From positions 186,001-250,000 of the forward strand of contig NZ_JAIQZJ010000002.1 of the NCBI RefSeq assembly GCF_020073815.1: a stretch of 64,000 nt of DNA. Reading direction: 5' to 3'. The first letter of the stretch is position 1; the number at the start of each line of letters is the position of its first letter. Positions 1 through 8,680 of this stretch are shown piece by piece. The notes below the pieces were generated by a model. It searched no databases, was not told the origin of the DNA, and saw only the letters and a program-made list of their open reading frames with translations. The position numbers and the translations under genes are program-made. The DNA is from Nocardioides mangrovi. GTDB taxonomy: Bacteria > Actinomycetota > Actinomycetes > Propionibacteriales > Nocardioidaceae.

Positions 1-226
1 CGCGCTGCAGCTGGCCTGGCTGGCCGGCGGCGTGGTCCTGGTCGAGACGCTCTTCGCCTACCCCGGCGTCGGTCGCCAGCTCGTCGACTCCGTCCGCAAC
101 CACGACGTGCCGATGGTGCAGGCGCTGAGCATGATCATCGCCGCCGTCTACATCGTGGTGAACCTGGTCGCGGACGTCCTCTCCATCCTGCTGACCCCCC
201 GAGCGAGGACGGCGATCTCGTCATGA
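1..226 (+). CDS. Peptide-type ABC transporter permease, C-terminal end (partial)
   Basis: Last ~75 residues of an inner-membrane permease of the DppB/OppB type; the start lies outside the window. The reading frame enters at base 2. The visible part has the loop ETLFAYPGVGRQLVDSV and the final hydrophobic helix (MIIAAVYIVVNLVADVL), both typical of DppB C-termini, then a short polar tail. The stop overlaps the next permease start (ATGA at 223-226), so the two are translationally coupled. With the next two genes it forms an importer for peptides or similarly sized polar solutes; the downstream carnitine genes suggest carnitine or an acylcarnitine as the substrate, which is inference. The solute-binding protein is not in the window. 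Confidence 0.9.
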   Translation, partial: ALQLAWLAGGVVLVETLFAYPGVGRQLVDSVRNHDVPMVQALSMIIAAVYIVVNLVADVLSILLTPRARTAISS

Positions 227-1068
227 GCGACACCAGGAGCCACACCTCCCCGCCGTCGTTCTTCCGGCGCGCGCTCCGGCAGAAGCGGTTCTCGGTCGGG
301 CTGACGGTGACCCTGCTGGTGGTCCTCTTCGCGATCTTCGCGCCCTTCTTCGCGCCGCACGGCGAGAACGAGACGACGGGCCCGCCCTACGCCAAGGTGG
401 GCGTGCTCGGGACCGACTACCTCGGCCAGGACGTGCTGAGCCGGGTCATGTACGGCGGCCAGGAGATCCTCGTGGTCTCGACGTTGGCCACCGTGCTCGG
501 CATGGTGCTCGGCATCCTCATCGGCGTGGTCGCGGCCTACAGCGGCGGCTGGTGGGACGAGGTGATCATGCGGCTCAACGACGTGCTGCTGGCCTTCCCG
601 CAGATCCTCCTCGCGCTGGTCGTGCTGACGGCGCTGCAGAACCCCTCCACCTGGGTGATCGTGGTGCTCGTCGGCACGTCGCACGCCCCGCGCGTCGCGC
701 GGCTCGCGCGAGGGGTGGCGCTCGGCATCGTGTCCCGCGACTTCGTGGTCGCCGCCGAGGCGCTCGGCGAGAAGCGCTCGCGGGTCATCCTCGCCGAGGT
801 GCTGCCGAACATGACCGGCCCGCTGCTGGCCGAGGCGGGCCTGCGCCTCACCTACTCGATCGGCCTGGTCGCCGCCCTCGGCTTCCTCGGCTTCGCGGCC
901 GACCCGGGCGCGGCCAACTGGGGGCAGATGATGAACGAGAACCGTCTCGGTCTCGCCACCCAGCCGTGGTCGGTCCTGGCTCCCGTGGTGATGATCGCGA
1001 TCTTCACGATCGGCACCAACCTGATGGCGGACGGACTCGCCCAGGCGGCCGAGAAGGGCGACGACTGA
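223..1068 (+). CDS. Peptide-type ABC transporter permease (DppC/OppC family)
   Basis: 281-residue second permease of the importer. An N-terminal helix (~residues 25-47) is followed by a periplasmic loop containing GTDYLGQDVLSRVMYGGQ, the OppC_N signature, and then a five-helix BPD_transp_1 domain. The EAA loop that contacts the ATPase is seen as EALGEKRSRVILAEVLPN (~residues 184-201). The start ATG overlaps the upstream permease stop, and its own stop overlaps the ATPase start (TGATG), so the three genes are coupled. Family and role are clear; substrate is not readable from the permease. The adjacent cdhCAB-like genes make a quaternary-amine substrate plausible. Confidence 0.93.
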   Translation: MSDTRSHTSPPSFFRRALRQKRFSVGLTVTLLVVLFAIFAPFFAPHGENETTGPPYAKVGVLGTDYLGQDVLSRVMYGGQEILVVSTLATVLGMVLGILIGVVAAYSGGWWDEVIMRLNDVLLAFPQILLALVVLTALQNPSTWVIVVLVGTSHAPRVARLARGVALGIVSRDFVVAAEALGEKRSRVILAEVLPNMTGPLLAEAGLRLTYSIGLVAALGFLGFAADPGAANWGQMMNENRLGLATQPWSVLAPVVMIAIFTIGTNLMADGLAQAAEKGDD

Positions 1069-2870
1069 TGGCCACGACCCAGGCGACACCTCCGGGCCCG
1101 GCCTCGGGCGGCGGTCTCGTCGTCGAGGACCTCGGCGTGACGCTGACCGGGCGACCCGCCGACGTCGTCGACGACATCGACCTGGTCCTGCACCCGGGCG
1201 AGGTCGTCGGCCTCGTCGGCGAGTCGGGCTCGGGCAAGACCACGGTCGGTACGTCGCTCCTCGGCTACTCGCGCGCCGGTGCCCTGATCTCGTCGGGCAA
1301 GGTCCTGCTCGAGGGCAGGGACGTCCTCCAGCTCCCGTGGAAGGAGGTCCGCCAGCTGCGCGGCGAGGAGATCGCGTACGTGCCGCAGGACCCCGCCTCG
1401 GCGTTGAACCCGAGCATCCGGATCGGCAAGCAGCTCGTCGAGCTGCTCGAGCTGCGCGGCATCGGGACCGCCGAGTCCCGGCGCCAGGGGGCGCGCGACG
1501 GGCTCGCCGAGGTCGGGCTGCCGAACGACGACGAGTTCCTGAACCGGTACGCCCACCAGCTCTCCGGCGGCCAGGTGCAGCGGGTCGCCCTGGCGATGGC
1601 GTTCCTGCCGAAGCCGAAGGTGCTGGTGCTGGACGAGCCGACGACCGGCCTCGACGTCACCACCCAGAAGATGGTGCTCGACACGATGGCCGAGCTCTGC
1701 CGCGCCTACGGCGTCAGCGCCCTCTACGTGACCCACGACCTCGCGGTGGTCGCGAACATCGCCGACCGGGTCGCGGTGATGTACGCCGGCCAGATCGTCG
1801 AGCTGGGTCCCCGGGACGCGATCTTCGCCAAGCCCATGCACCCCTACACCCGGGCGCTGCTGGACTCGATCCCCCACCTCAGCCAGGCCCGCGCCCTCAC
1901 GGGCATCCCGGGCCGGACCCCCGCCCCCGGGGCGCGTCCGGGCGGCTGCCGCTTCAACGACCGCTGCTCGTTCGCGGTCGACGCGTGCCGGGCGGAGGTC
2001 CCGCAGCTGCGCACGCTCGAGGCGGGCCACGAGGTGCGCTGCCTGCGGACCGACGAGATCGGGCTCTGGGACATCAACCTCGGCAACGTCCCGGACGCCG
2101 ATCCCGACCGGGCAAGGGACGTGATCCTCTCCGTCGAGGGGCTCGACGTCTTCTACGGCCGCAAGCAGGTGGTCCACGACGTGACCTTCGACCTCGCGAA
2201 GGGCGAGGTCGTGGCCCTGGTCGGCGAGTCCGGCAGCGGCAAGACGACGATCTCCCGCTGCGTCGGCGGGCTGCACCGGGACTGGAAGGGCACCATCGCC
2301 TTCGAGGGCCGCGAGCTCGCGGCGAGTGCCCGCAAGCGCAGCGCCGAGGACCGGCGACGGGTCCAGTACATCTTCCAGAACCCCTACCTCTCGCTGAACC
2401 CGCGGCTCACCATCGAGCAGATCATCCGGCGCCCGATGGAGCTGTTCGGTCTCGCCAAGGGCAAGCAGGCGACCGACCGCGTGCTCGAGCTGATGGAGCA
2501 GGTGGCCCTCGGCCCGGGGATGCTGCACTACCAGGCGAGCCGGCTCTCGGGCGGCGAGCGGCAGCGCGTCGCGATCGCTCGCGCGCTGGCCGCGGAGCCT
2601 GACGTGATGATCTGCGACGAGATCACCTCGGCCCTCGACGTGTCGGTGCAGGGCTCGATCGTCTCCCTCCTCGAGGGCCTCCGGAAGGAGCGCGGCATCA
2701 GCATGCTCTTCGTGACGCACAACCTCGCGCTGGTCCGCTCCATCGCGGCGCGGGTGGAGATCCTCCAGGCCGGCCGCGTGGTCGAGGAGGGGTCCGTCGT
2801 CACGGTGATGGAGACCCCGCAACGGGACTACACCCGCAACCTGCTGGCCAACAGCCCGCGGATCGACTGA
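1068..2870 (+). CDS. Fused ABC transporter ATPase (DppD-DppF type, two nucleotide-binding domains)
   Basis: 600-residue cytoplasmic ATPase joining two nucleotide-binding domains that many species make as separate DppD and DppF proteins. Walker A GESGSGKT occurs twice (~residues 51 and 386), each with its own signature ([24 protein letters not shown]) and Walker B ([16 protein letters not shown]). Between them is the oligopeptide-transporter C-terminal module with the cysteine motif [14 protein letters not shown]. The second Walker B reads CDEITSALD, the usual DppF variant. The ATG sits in the TGATG overlap with the permease; a longer open frame extends upstream inside the permease gene and is not coding. 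It powers the importer encoded just upstream. Confidence 0.94.
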   Translation: MATTQATPPGPASGGGLVVEDLGVTLTGRPADVVDDIDLVLHPGEVVGLVGESGSGKTTVGTSLLGYSRAGALISSGKVLLEGRDVLQLPWKEVRQLRGEEIAYVPQDPASALNPSIRIGKQLVELLELRGIGTAESRRQGARDGLAEVGLPNDDEFLNRYAHQLSGGQVQRVALAMAFLPKPKVLVLDEPTTGLDVTTQKMVLDTMAELCRAYGVSALYVTHDLAVVANIADRVAVMYAGQIVELGPRDAIFAKPMHPYTRALLDSIPHLSQARALTGIPGRTPAPGARPGGCRFNDRCSFAVDACRAEVPQLRTLEAGHEVRCLRTDEIGLWDINLGNVPDADPDRARDVILSVEGLDVFYGRKQVVHDVTFDLAKGEVVALVGESGSGKTTISRCVGGLHRDWKGTIAFEGRELAASARKRSAEDRRRVQYIFQNPYLSLNPRLTIEQIIRRPMELFGLAKGKQATDRVLELMEQVALGPGMLHYQASRLSGGERQRVAIARALAAEPDVMICDEITSALDVSVQGSIVSLLEGLRKERGISMLFVTHNLALVRSIAARVEILQAGRVVEEGSVVTVMETPQRDYTRNLLANSPRID

Positions 2871-2911
2871 CAGCGCCGACCGGCGCCTCGATCGACGAAG
2901 GAGACACCCCC

Positions 2912-3796
2912 GTGAACCGCAAGGTCATGATCACCTGCGCGCTGACCGGAGCCGGCGACACCGTCGGCCGCTCCGAGCACGTGCCGGTGACGCCCGAGCA
3001 GATCGCCGAGTCCGGCATCGCGGCTGCCCGCGCCGGCGCGACGATCATCCACATCCACGTCCGCGACCCCGAGACCGGCGTGGGCTCGCGCGACGTGTCG
3101 CTCTACCGCGAGGTCGTCGAGCGGGTCCGCGCCTCGGACGTCGACGTCATCATCAACACCACCGCCGGCATGGGCGGCGACCTGGTGCTCGATCCGCACG
3201 ACCCCACGACGTTCCTCGAGGGCACCGACCTGGTCAGCGGCGTCGACCGGCTCCCCCACGTCGAGGAGCTGCTGCCCGACATCTGCACGCTCGACTGCGG
3301 CAGCCTCAACTTCGGCGAGGGCAGCCTCGTCTACGTCTCGACCCCCGACATGCTCCGCGAGGGCGCCAAGAAGATCCAGGAGCTCGGCGTCCGCTGCGAG
3401 ATGGAGATCTTCGACACCGGACACCTGTGGTTCGCCAAGACGCTCGTCGAGGAGGGCCTCATCGACGAGCCGGCTATGTACCAGCTCTGCATGGGCATCC
3501 CGTACGGCGCGCCGGCTGACCCGCTCACCCTGGCCGCGATGGTCAACCAGCTGCCGGAGGACGCCGTGTGGGCGTCGTTCGCCCTCGGCCCCATGCAGAT
3601 GCCGTGGGTGGCGCAGTCGGTCCTGCTCGGCGGTCACGTGCGGGTCGGGCTGGAGGACAACCTCTACCTGGCCAAGGGCGTCAAGGCGACCAACGCGCAG
3701 CTCGTCGAGCGTGCGCGCACGATCGTCGAGTCGATGGGCGCCTCGGTCGCCACCCCGGACGAGGGGCGCGAGATCCTCGCGCTCGAGAAGCGATGA
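2912..3796 (+). CDS. cdhC: Beta-keto acid cleavage enzyme (BKACE), probable 3-dehydrocarnitine cleavage enzyme
   Basis: 294-residue TIM-barrel enzyme of the BKACE (formerly DUF849) family, which condenses a beta-keto acid with acetyl-CoA to give acetoacetate and a new CoA ester. The metal-binding HIHVRD motif is near residue 50 and TTAGMGGDL near 75. GTG start at 2912 after GAAGGAGA; its stop overlaps the dehydrogenase start (ATGA). The order BKACE-dehydrogenase-thioesterase is the cdhC-cdhA-cdhB order of Pseudomonas carnitine degradation, so the likely reaction is 3-dehydrocarnitine + acetyl-CoA to betainyl-CoA + acetoacetate. Substrate is inferred from neighbours; BKACE members act on several beta-keto acids. 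Confidence 0.85.
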   Translation: MNRKVMITCALTGAGDTVGRSEHVPVTPEQIAESGIAAARAGATIIHIHVRDPETGVGSRDVSLYREVVERVRASDVDVIINTTAGMGGDLVLDPHDPTTFLEGTDLVSGVDRLPHVEELLPDICTLDCGSLNFGEGSLVYVSTPDMLREGAKKIQELGVRCEMEIFDTGHLWFAKTLVEEGLIDEPAMYQLCMGIPYGAPADPLTLAAMVNQLPEDAVWASFALGPMQMPWVAQSVLLGGHVRVGLEDNLYLAKGVKATNAQLVERARTIVESMGASVATPDEGREILALEKR

Positions 3797-4734
3797 CGCG
3801 CCCGGCACCGGAGGAGGTGCGCACCGTCGTCTGCTGCGGTGCGGGCGTCATCGGCGGCGGCTGGGTCGCCTACTTCCTGGCCCGCGGCTACCGGGTCGTC
3901 GCCTGGGACCCGGCGCCGGACGCCGAGCAGCGGCTGCGACACCTGGTGGATGCCGCCTGGCCGGCGCTCACCGAGCTGGGCCTCGCCGAGGGCGCGAGCA
4001 TCGACAACCTCAGCTACGAGCCCGACCTGGCCACCGCCTGCGCGCAGGCGGACTTCGTCCAGGAGAGCGCACCGGAGGACCTGGAGCTCAAGCGCACCCT
4101 GCTCGCCGACATCGACGCGGCCACGCCCGAGGGCGTCGTGATCTCGTCGTCCACCTCCGGCTACGGGATGAGCGAGATGCAGGACAAGTGCGTCCATCCC
4201 GACCGCACCGTCGTCGGCCATCCGTTCAACCCGCCGTACCTGATCCCGCTCGTCGAGGTCGTCGGCGGGACGAGCACGTCGCCCGACGCCGTCCGGTGGA
4301 CCGCGGACTTCTTCACGCTGGCCGGCAAGTCGGTCATCACGATGGAGCGGGAGGTGCCGGGCTTCGTCGCCAACCGGCTCCAGGAGGCGCTCTGGCGCGA
4401 GGCGTTGCACATGGTCGAGGCCGGCGAGGCGACGGTCGAGGAGATCGACCTGTCGATCACCGACGGGCCGGGCCTGCGCTGGGCGCTCCAGGGGCCGATG
4501 CTCACCTTCCACCTCGCCGGCGGCCAGGGCGGCATGGCGCACATGCTCGACCACTTCGGTCCCTCGCTGCTCTCGCCGTGGACCCGGCTGGCGGCCCCGG
4601 AGCTCACCCCCGAGCTGCGGGACGCCGTCGTCGAGGGGTGCGAGCGCGAGGCCGACGGCCGCAGCATCGACGACCTGGTCGCCGAGCGGGACCGGGGCGT
4701 GATCGCGATCCTGCGGGCCCTCGGCCGGGCATGA
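3793..4734 (+). CDS. cdhA: 3-hydroxyacyl-CoA dehydrogenase family protein, probable L-carnitine dehydrogenase
   Basis: 313 residues: an N-terminal Rossmann domain with GAGVIGGGW (~residues 16-24) and a C-terminal helical HCDH domain. The catalytic histidine region [15 protein letters not shown] (~140) and the family motif [18 protein letters not shown] (~190) are intact. Expected to oxidise the beta-hydroxyl of carnitine to 3-dehydrocarnitine with NAD+, the first step of the cdh route. The ATG at 3793 overlaps the BKACE stop, so the longer frame starting inside the BKACE gene is not used. The protein lacks the fused C-terminal thioesterase found in some carnitine dehydrogenases; that activity is encoded by the next gene, with which it shares another ATGA overlap. 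Confidence 0.87.
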   Translation: MTRPAPEEVRTVVCCGAGVIGGGWVAYFLARGYRVVAWDPAPDAEQRLRHLVDAAWPALTELGLAEGASIDNLSYEPDLATACAQADFVQESAPEDLELKRTLLADIDAATPEGVVISSSTSGYGMSEMQDKCVHPDRTVVGHPFNPPYLIPLVEVVGGTSTSPDAVRWTADFFTLAGKSVITMEREVPGFVANRLQEALWREALHMVEAGEATVEEIDLSITDGPGLRWALQGPMLTFHLAGGQGGMAHMLDHFGPSLLSPWTRLAAPELTPELRDAVVEGCEREADGRSIDDLVAERDRGVIAILRALGRA

Positions 4735-5183
4735 GCACCGAACCGGTCGTCTGGAGGGAGCCGGTCCGCGACGAGTGGATCGACTACAACGGCCACCTGT
4801 CGGAGGCCTACTACGTGCTGGTGCTGGGGCACGCGACCGATGCCGTGATGGACGCGGTCGGCCTCGGGCCGGCGTACCGCGAGGCGAACGACGCGTCGCT
4901 CTACACGCTCGAGGCGCACGTCCGCTACCTCGACGAGGTGGCGGCCGGCAGCGACCTCGAGGTGCGCTCGTCGGTGATCGGGGCGAGCGGCAAGCTGCTC
5001 TGGATCTGGCACGAGCTCTACGCCGAGGGCCGGTTGCGAGCCACCGAGGAGGTGCTCGGCGTGCACGTCGTGGGCCGCGCCTCCGCGCCCTTCCCCGACG
5101 ACGTGGCCGACCGGGTCCGCGCCGCGTGCGTCGACCCCCCGGAGGAGGCGAGCGGCCGGATCCGGCCGCTCGCGAAGGCTTAG
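4731..5183 (+). CDS. cdhB: Hotdog-fold acyl-CoA thioesterase, probable betainyl-CoA thioesterase
   Basis: 150-residue 4HBT-type hotdog protein. Typical features are DEWIDYNGHLSEAYYVLVLG near the N terminus, where the conserved D/N-GH pattern places the catalytic region, and YLDEVAAGSDLEVRSSV in the central strand. In the cdh pathway this enzyme hydrolyses betainyl-CoA to glycine betaine. It begins in an ATGA overlap with the dehydrogenase, making cdhC-cdhA-cdhB a tightly coupled unit, and ends 4 bases into the convergent VOC gene. Other 4HBT substrates cannot be excluded from sequence alone; the assignment rests on gene order. Confidence 0.83.
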   Translation: MSTEPVVWREPVRDEWIDYNGHLSEAYYVLVLGHATDAVMDAVGLGPAYREANDASLYTLEAHVRYLDEVAAGSDLEVRSSVIGASGKLLWIWHELYAEGRLRATEEVLGVHVVGRASAPFPDDVADRVRAACVDPPEEASGRIRPLAKA

Positions 5184-5533
5184 GCGAGCAGCTCGACCCG
5201 GTTGCCGTGGGCGTCACGGACGTGGCACCGCTCGAAGCCCGGGAAGGTCTGCCGCTCGGTCCAGTCGACTCCGAAGCCGAGCGCGGCCAGCCGCTCGGCG
5301 CACTCGGCCAGGTCGTCGACGACCAGGGCCGGGTGCGCCTTGCGGGCAGGTGCGAAGGGCTCCTCGACGCCGACGTGCACCTCCGCCGTACCGGCCCGGA
5401 ACCAGGCGCCGCCGCGACCGGCGAGCGACGTCGGCTTGGCGACCTCGGTCATGCCGACGCCCTCGACCCAGAAGCGCCGGGCGTCGTCCTCGCCGCCGGG
5501 CGGGCACGAGACCTGGACGTGGTGGAGCCTCAT
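5180..5533 (-). CDS. VOC (glyoxalase/bleomycin-resistance) family protein
   Basis: 117-residue protein with a single vicinal-oxygen-chelate domain: MRLHHVQVSCPPGGEDDARR at the start, a central HPALVVDDLAECAERL helix, and the C-terminal RCHVRDAHGNRVELLA strand with the usual D-x-x-G-N-x-x-E pattern. No substrate can be assigned. The ATG overlaps the stop of tam (ATGA at 5530-5533), so the two are co-transcribed; the stop overlaps the tail of the convergent thioesterase gene by 4 bases. A much longer open frame upstream on this strand lies inside tam and is a shadow. Confidence 0.85.
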   Translation of the reverse strand: MRLHHVQVSCPPGGEDDARRFWVEGVGMTEVAKPTSLAGRGGAWFRAGTAEVHVGVEEPFAPARKAHPALVVDDLAECAERLAALGFGVDWTERQTFPGFERCHVRDAHGNRVELLA

Positions 5534-6309
5534 TCCGGCGCCTGCCCGACCACGAAGATCCGGCGGAAGGGCAGCACCACGCCGTGCTCGCGCTCCGGGT
5601 ACGCCGCGGCCAGCCGGCGCTTGTACTCCGCCTCGAAGTCGGCGCGGAGGTCGTCGGGCAGTGCCTGCAGGGTCGGCCGCGCGCCGGTGCCGGAGACCCA
5701 GGTGAAGACCGGGTCGGGACCGGTGAGGACGTGGAGGTAGGTCGTCTCCCACGCGTCGACCGCGCAGCCGAGACCGGCCAGCGCGTCGAGGTAGACCGCC
5801 GGGTCGTGGCTGCCGGGCACCGCGACGCCGGACAGGTGCGCGGCGTACGGCTCCTGCGCCGCGAGCTCGGTGCGGATGGTGTGGCTCGGCTCGTCGAAGT
5901 TGCCGGGCACCTGGAAGGCCAGCCAGCCGCCCGGAGCGACGGCCTGGACCAGTCGTGGGAGGAGCTCGAGGTGGCCGGGGACCCACTGCAGGGTGGCGTT
6001 GGAGACGAGCACGTCGACGCTCCCGGGAGCGGGACGCCACTCCCGTAGGTCGGCGACCTGGAAGCGGATGCCGGCCAGCTCGCGGGCCTTGCCGATCATC
6101 TCGGGACTGGAGTCGAGGCCGAGGACGTCGGCGCCCGGCCAGCGCGCGGCGAGCAGGGTCGTCAGGTTGCCGGGGCCGCAGCCGAGGTCGACGACGGTGC
6201 TCGGGGCGTCGGCGCGGACCCGCGCGAGCAGGTCGACGAAGGGACGGCCGCGCTCGTCGGCGTACGTCAGGTAGCGGTCGGGGTCCCAGGTGTGGGCGGC
6301 GTACGGCAT
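5530..6309 (-). CDS. tam: Trans-aconitate 2-methyltransferase
   Basis: 259-residue SAM-dependent methyltransferase. Motif I is VVDLGCGPGNLTTLLA (~residues 34-49), followed by GLDSSPEMI and SNATLQWVPGHLELL, matching Tam proteins; the N-terminal WDPDRYLTYADERGRPFVDLL is also characteristic. Tam methylates trans-aconitate, an aconitase inhibitor formed from cis-aconitate, and so protects the citrate cycle. It is transcribed divergently from a MarR-family gene, with two near-identical palindromes in the 90-bp gap, the arrangement described for tam/tamR in Streptomyces. The VOC gene follows with an ATGA overlap. Confidence 0.9.
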   Translation of the reverse strand: MPYAAHTWDPDRYLTYADERGRPFVDLLARVRADAPSTVVDLGCGPGNLTTLLAARWPGADVLGLDSSPEMIGKARELAGIRFQVADLREWRPAPGSVDVLVSNATLQWVPGHLELLPRLVQAVAPGGWLAFQVPGNFDEPSHTIRTELAAQEPYAAHLSGVAVPGSHDPAVYLDALAGLGCAVDAWETTYLHVLTGPDPVFTWVSGTGARPTLQALPDDLRADFEAEYKRRLAAAYPEREHGVVLPFRRIFVVGQAPE

Positions 6310-6322
6310 GCGTCCTCCTAGA

Positions 6323-6340
6323 TATCTTGACGTCGAGATA
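6323..6340. promoter_or_regulatory. TamR-type operator, tam-proximal site
   Basis: TATCTTGACGTCGAGATA is an 18-bp palindrome with a single mismatched pair, lying just upstream of tam. Its core ATCTTGACGTCGAGAT matches the second site 17 bp away at 14 of 16 positions. MarR-family regulators bind such palindromes; binding here is inferred. Confidence 0.8.
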
Positions 6341-6355
6341 CTTTGCTCCGGCTTT

Positions 6356-6371
6356 GTCTTGATGTCAAGAT
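6356..6371. promoter_or_regulatory. TamR-type operator, tamR-proximal site
   Basis: GTCTTGATGTCAAGAT contains the perfect arms TCTTGA and TCAAGA around a TG centre. It shares the pattern RTCTTGAYGTCRAGAT with the tam-proximal site and lies just upstream of the predicted tamR -10 box, placed to repress both divergent genes. Confidence 0.8.
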
Positions 6372-6386
6372 TCTCGACGAATCGGA

Positions 6387-6392
6387 TAGGCT
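6387..6392 (+). promoter_or_regulatory. -10 box of a leaderless tamR promoter
   Basis: TAGGCT lies exactly 7 bases before the ATG at 6400, the spacing expected when transcription starts at the start codon. No Shine-Dalgarno sequence precedes that ATG. This argues against the longer open frame from 6343, which would run through the operator. Confidence 0.6.
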
Positions 6393-6399
6393 CCTCCCC

Positions 6400-6888
6400 A
6401 TGCGGGACGAGGTGGACGAGCTGGTCGAGGCGTGGGCGCGCGAGCGCTCCGACCTCGATCTTGCCCCCGTCGAGGTCTTCAGCCGGATCGGCCGGCTGGC
6501 CCGGCACCTCGACCTCGCTCGCCGCGTCGCCTTCACCGAGGCGTCGGTGGAGTCCTGGGAGTTCGACGTTCTCGCCGCGCTGCGCCGGGCAGGTGCGCCG
6601 TACGAGCTCTCGCCGGGGCGGCTGCTCCGCGAGACGCTGGTGACCAGCGGCACCATGACCAACCGCGTCGACCGGCTCGCCGCCCGCGGGCTCGTCGAGC
6701 GGCTGCCCGACCCGCACGACCGTCGGGGCGTGCTGGTCCGGCTCACCCCCGAGGGGCGTGCGTGCGTCGACCACGCCTTCGAGAGGCTGCTCGAGGCCGA
6801 GCAGACCTTCCTCGCCGCGCTCCCGGAGAAGGACCGCGGCCGGCTGGCCGGGCTGCTGCGGACGCTGCTCGCGCCGTTCGCGGGCTGA
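6400..6888 (+). CDS. tamR: MarR-family regulator, TamR type
   Basis: 162-residue winged-helix regulator. The recognition region TSGTMTNRVDRLAARGLVERL (quoted in part: TSGTMTNRVDRLAARG, ~residues 88-103) and wing DPHDRRGVLVRLTPEG are classical MarR. Streptomyces TamR represses itself and tam and releases DNA on binding citrate, cis-aconitate or trans-aconitate. The divergent tam gene and the two shared palindromes fit that role here; ligand response is inferred from the homologue. The start is set by the leaderless promoter box 7 bases upstream. Confidence 0.88.
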   Translation: MRDEVDELVEAWARERSDLDLAPVEVFSRIGRLARHLDLARRVAFTEASVESWEFDVLAALRRAGAPYELSPGRLLRETLVTSGTMTNRVDRLAARGLVERLPDPHDRRGVLVRLTPEGRACVDHAFERLLEAEQTFLAALPEKDRGRLAGLLRTLLAPFAG

Positions 6889-6896
6889 GGTCCGGA

Positions 6897-8678
6897 CTAC
6901 TCCAGCGCCTCGGCGGCCTCGAGCCACTCGAGCTCCAGCTCGCCCTTCTCGGTCGCGAGCGCGTCGAGCCGGGCGCTGATCTCGGCGAGCCGCTCGTAGT
7001 CCTGGGCGTGCTCGAGCACCTCGGCGTTGAGCGCCGCCTCCTGCTCGGCGATCCGCTCGAGCTGGCGGTCGATGCGCGCGATCACCTTCCGCGCCGCCCG
7101 CTCCTCCGCGCTCCCGGCCTTCGCCCGAGGGGTCTCGGCGGCCGCGGGCCGAGCAGCCTCGGCGGCCTGGGCCTGCTCGAGCAGGTGCAGGGCCTCGGCG
7201 CGGCGCTCGAGGTACTCGTCCACGCCGCGGGGCAGCATCGAGATCCGGCCGTCGCCGAGCAACGCCCAGACCGAGTCGGTGACCCGCTCGAGGAAGTAGC
7301 GGTCGTGGGAGACCACGATCAGCGTGCCGGGCCAGCCGTCGAGGAAGTCCTCGACGACGTTGAGGGTGTCGATGTCGAGGTCGTTGGTCGGCTCGTCGAG
7401 GAGCAGCACGTTGGGCTCGCTGAGCAGCAGCCGGAGCAGCTGGAAGCGGCGGCGCTCGCCGCCGGACAGGTCGCCGATCCGGGCGGTGAGCCGGTCGCCG
7501 GTGAAGCCGAAGCGCTCGAGCATCGAGGTCGCCGTGATCTCGCCGTCGGCGGTGCGGGTGACCCGGCGGATCGACTCGACGGTCGGCAGCACCCGGCCCT
7601 CGGGGTCGAGGTCGTCGAGCTGCTGGGTGAGGTGCTCCATCGCCACGGTGCGGCCGAGCTTGACCTTGCCGACCCGGGGCGCGAGCTCGCCGGCGAGCAT
7701 CGAGAGCACCGAGGTCTTGCCGGCGCCGTTGACGCCGACGATGCCGATCCGGTCGCCCGGCCCGATCCGCCAGGTGGCGTGCGAGAGCAGCTGCCGCTCG
7801 CCCCGGAAGAGGTCGACGTCCTCGACGTCGATGACGTCCTTGCCGAGCCGCTGGGTGGCGAAGCGCTGGAGCTCCATCCGGTCGCGCGGCGGTGGCACGT
7901 CCTCGATGAGGGCGTTGGCCGCGTCGATCCGGAACTTCGGCTTCGAGGTCCGCGCCGGCGGGCCGCGGCGCAGCCAGGCGAGCTCCTTGCGGACCAGGTT
8001 CTGGCGCCGGATCTCCGACGCGGCGGCCTGCCGCTGTCGCTCCGCCTTGGCGAGCACGAACGCGGCGTACCCGCCCTCGTAGGCGTCGACGGCCCCGTCG
8101 TGGACCTCCCACGTCCACTGGCAGACGGCGTCGAGGAACCAGCGGTCGTGGGTGACGACGACCAGCGCCGACGGCCGCGCGGCGAGGTGCTGGGCGAGCC
8201 AGGCGACGGCCTCGACGTCGAGGTGGTTGGTCGGCTCGTCGAGGACGACGAGGTCGTGGTCGCCGAGCAGCAGCGCGGCCAGCGAGCAGCGCCGCCGCTC
8301 GCCACCGGAGAGACCCAGGACGGCGCGGTCGAGGTCGACGCCGGCGAGCAGCACGTCGACGATCTCGCGGGTGCGCGGGTCCGCGGCCCACTCGTGGTCG
8401 GACCGGCCGGCGAGCACGGCCTCGCGGACGCTGTGGGTGTCCTCGAGCTCGTCGCCCTGGTGCAGGTAGCCGATCAGCAGCCCGCGCTGGCGCGAGACCC
8501 GCCCGGTGTCCGGCTCCTCGATGCCGGTCATCACCTCGAGCAACGTGGTCTTCCCGTCGCCGTTGCGGCCGACGATGCCGACCCGCTCGCCGGCAGAGAT
8601 GCCGAGCGAGACGTCGCTGAGCAGCGGGCGGATGCCGTAGGACTTCGAGACGCGCTCGAGGTTGAGGAGGTTCGCCAT
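6897..8678 (-). CDS. ABC-F family ATPase (Uup-like)
   Basis: 593-residue soluble protein with two ABC ATPase domains and no membrane segments. Domain 1 has GRNGDGKTT (~residue 37), LSGGERRRCSLA and VVLDEPTNHLD; domain 2 has GVNGAGKTS, LSGGERRRFQLL and LLLDEPTNDLD. A charged linker with KAERQRQAAASEIRRQN joins them, and the C-terminal ~90 residues form a coiled coil rich in Glu/Arg, as in Uup. ABC-F proteins act on ribosomes or nucleic acids rather than in transport. It lies 2 bp downstream of ispE on the same strand, so it is probably the last gene of the rsmA-ispE operon. Confidence 0.9.
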   Translation of the reverse strand: MANLLNLERVSKSYGIRPLLSDVSLGISAGERVGIVGRNGDGKTTLLEVMTGIEEPDTGRVSRQRGLLIGYLHQGDELEDTHSVREAVLAGRSDHEWAADPRTREIVDVLLAGVDLDRAVLGLSGGERRRCSLAALLLGDHDLVVLDEPTNHLDVEAVAWLAQHLAARPSALVVVTHDRWFLDAVCQWTWEVHDGAVDAYEGGYAAFVLAKAERQRQAAASEIRRQNLVRKELAWLRRGPPARTSKPKFRIDAANALIEDVPPPRDRMELQRFATQRLGKDVIDVEDVDLFRGERQLLSHATWRIGPGDRIGIVGVNGAGKTSVLSMLAGELAPRVGKVKLGRTVAMEHLTQQLDDLDPEGRVLPTVESIRRVTRTADGEITATSMLERFGFTGDRLTARIGDLSGGERRRFQLLRLLLSEPNVLLLDEPTNDLDIDTLNVVEDFLDGWPGTLIVVSHDRYFLERVTDSVWALLGDGRISMLPRGVDEYLERRAEALHLLEQAQAAEAARPAAAETPRAKAGSAEERAARKVIARIDRQLERIAEQEAALNAEVLEHAQDYERLAEISARLDALATEKGELELEWLEAAEALE

Positions 8679-8680
8679 GG

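Noticed and set aside
552..2602. Long open frames overlapping the ABC transporter genes in other frames
   Set aside because: Arg/Ala/Pro/Gly-rich translations without motifs, expected as shadows of high-GC genes; the real frames have transporter motifs.
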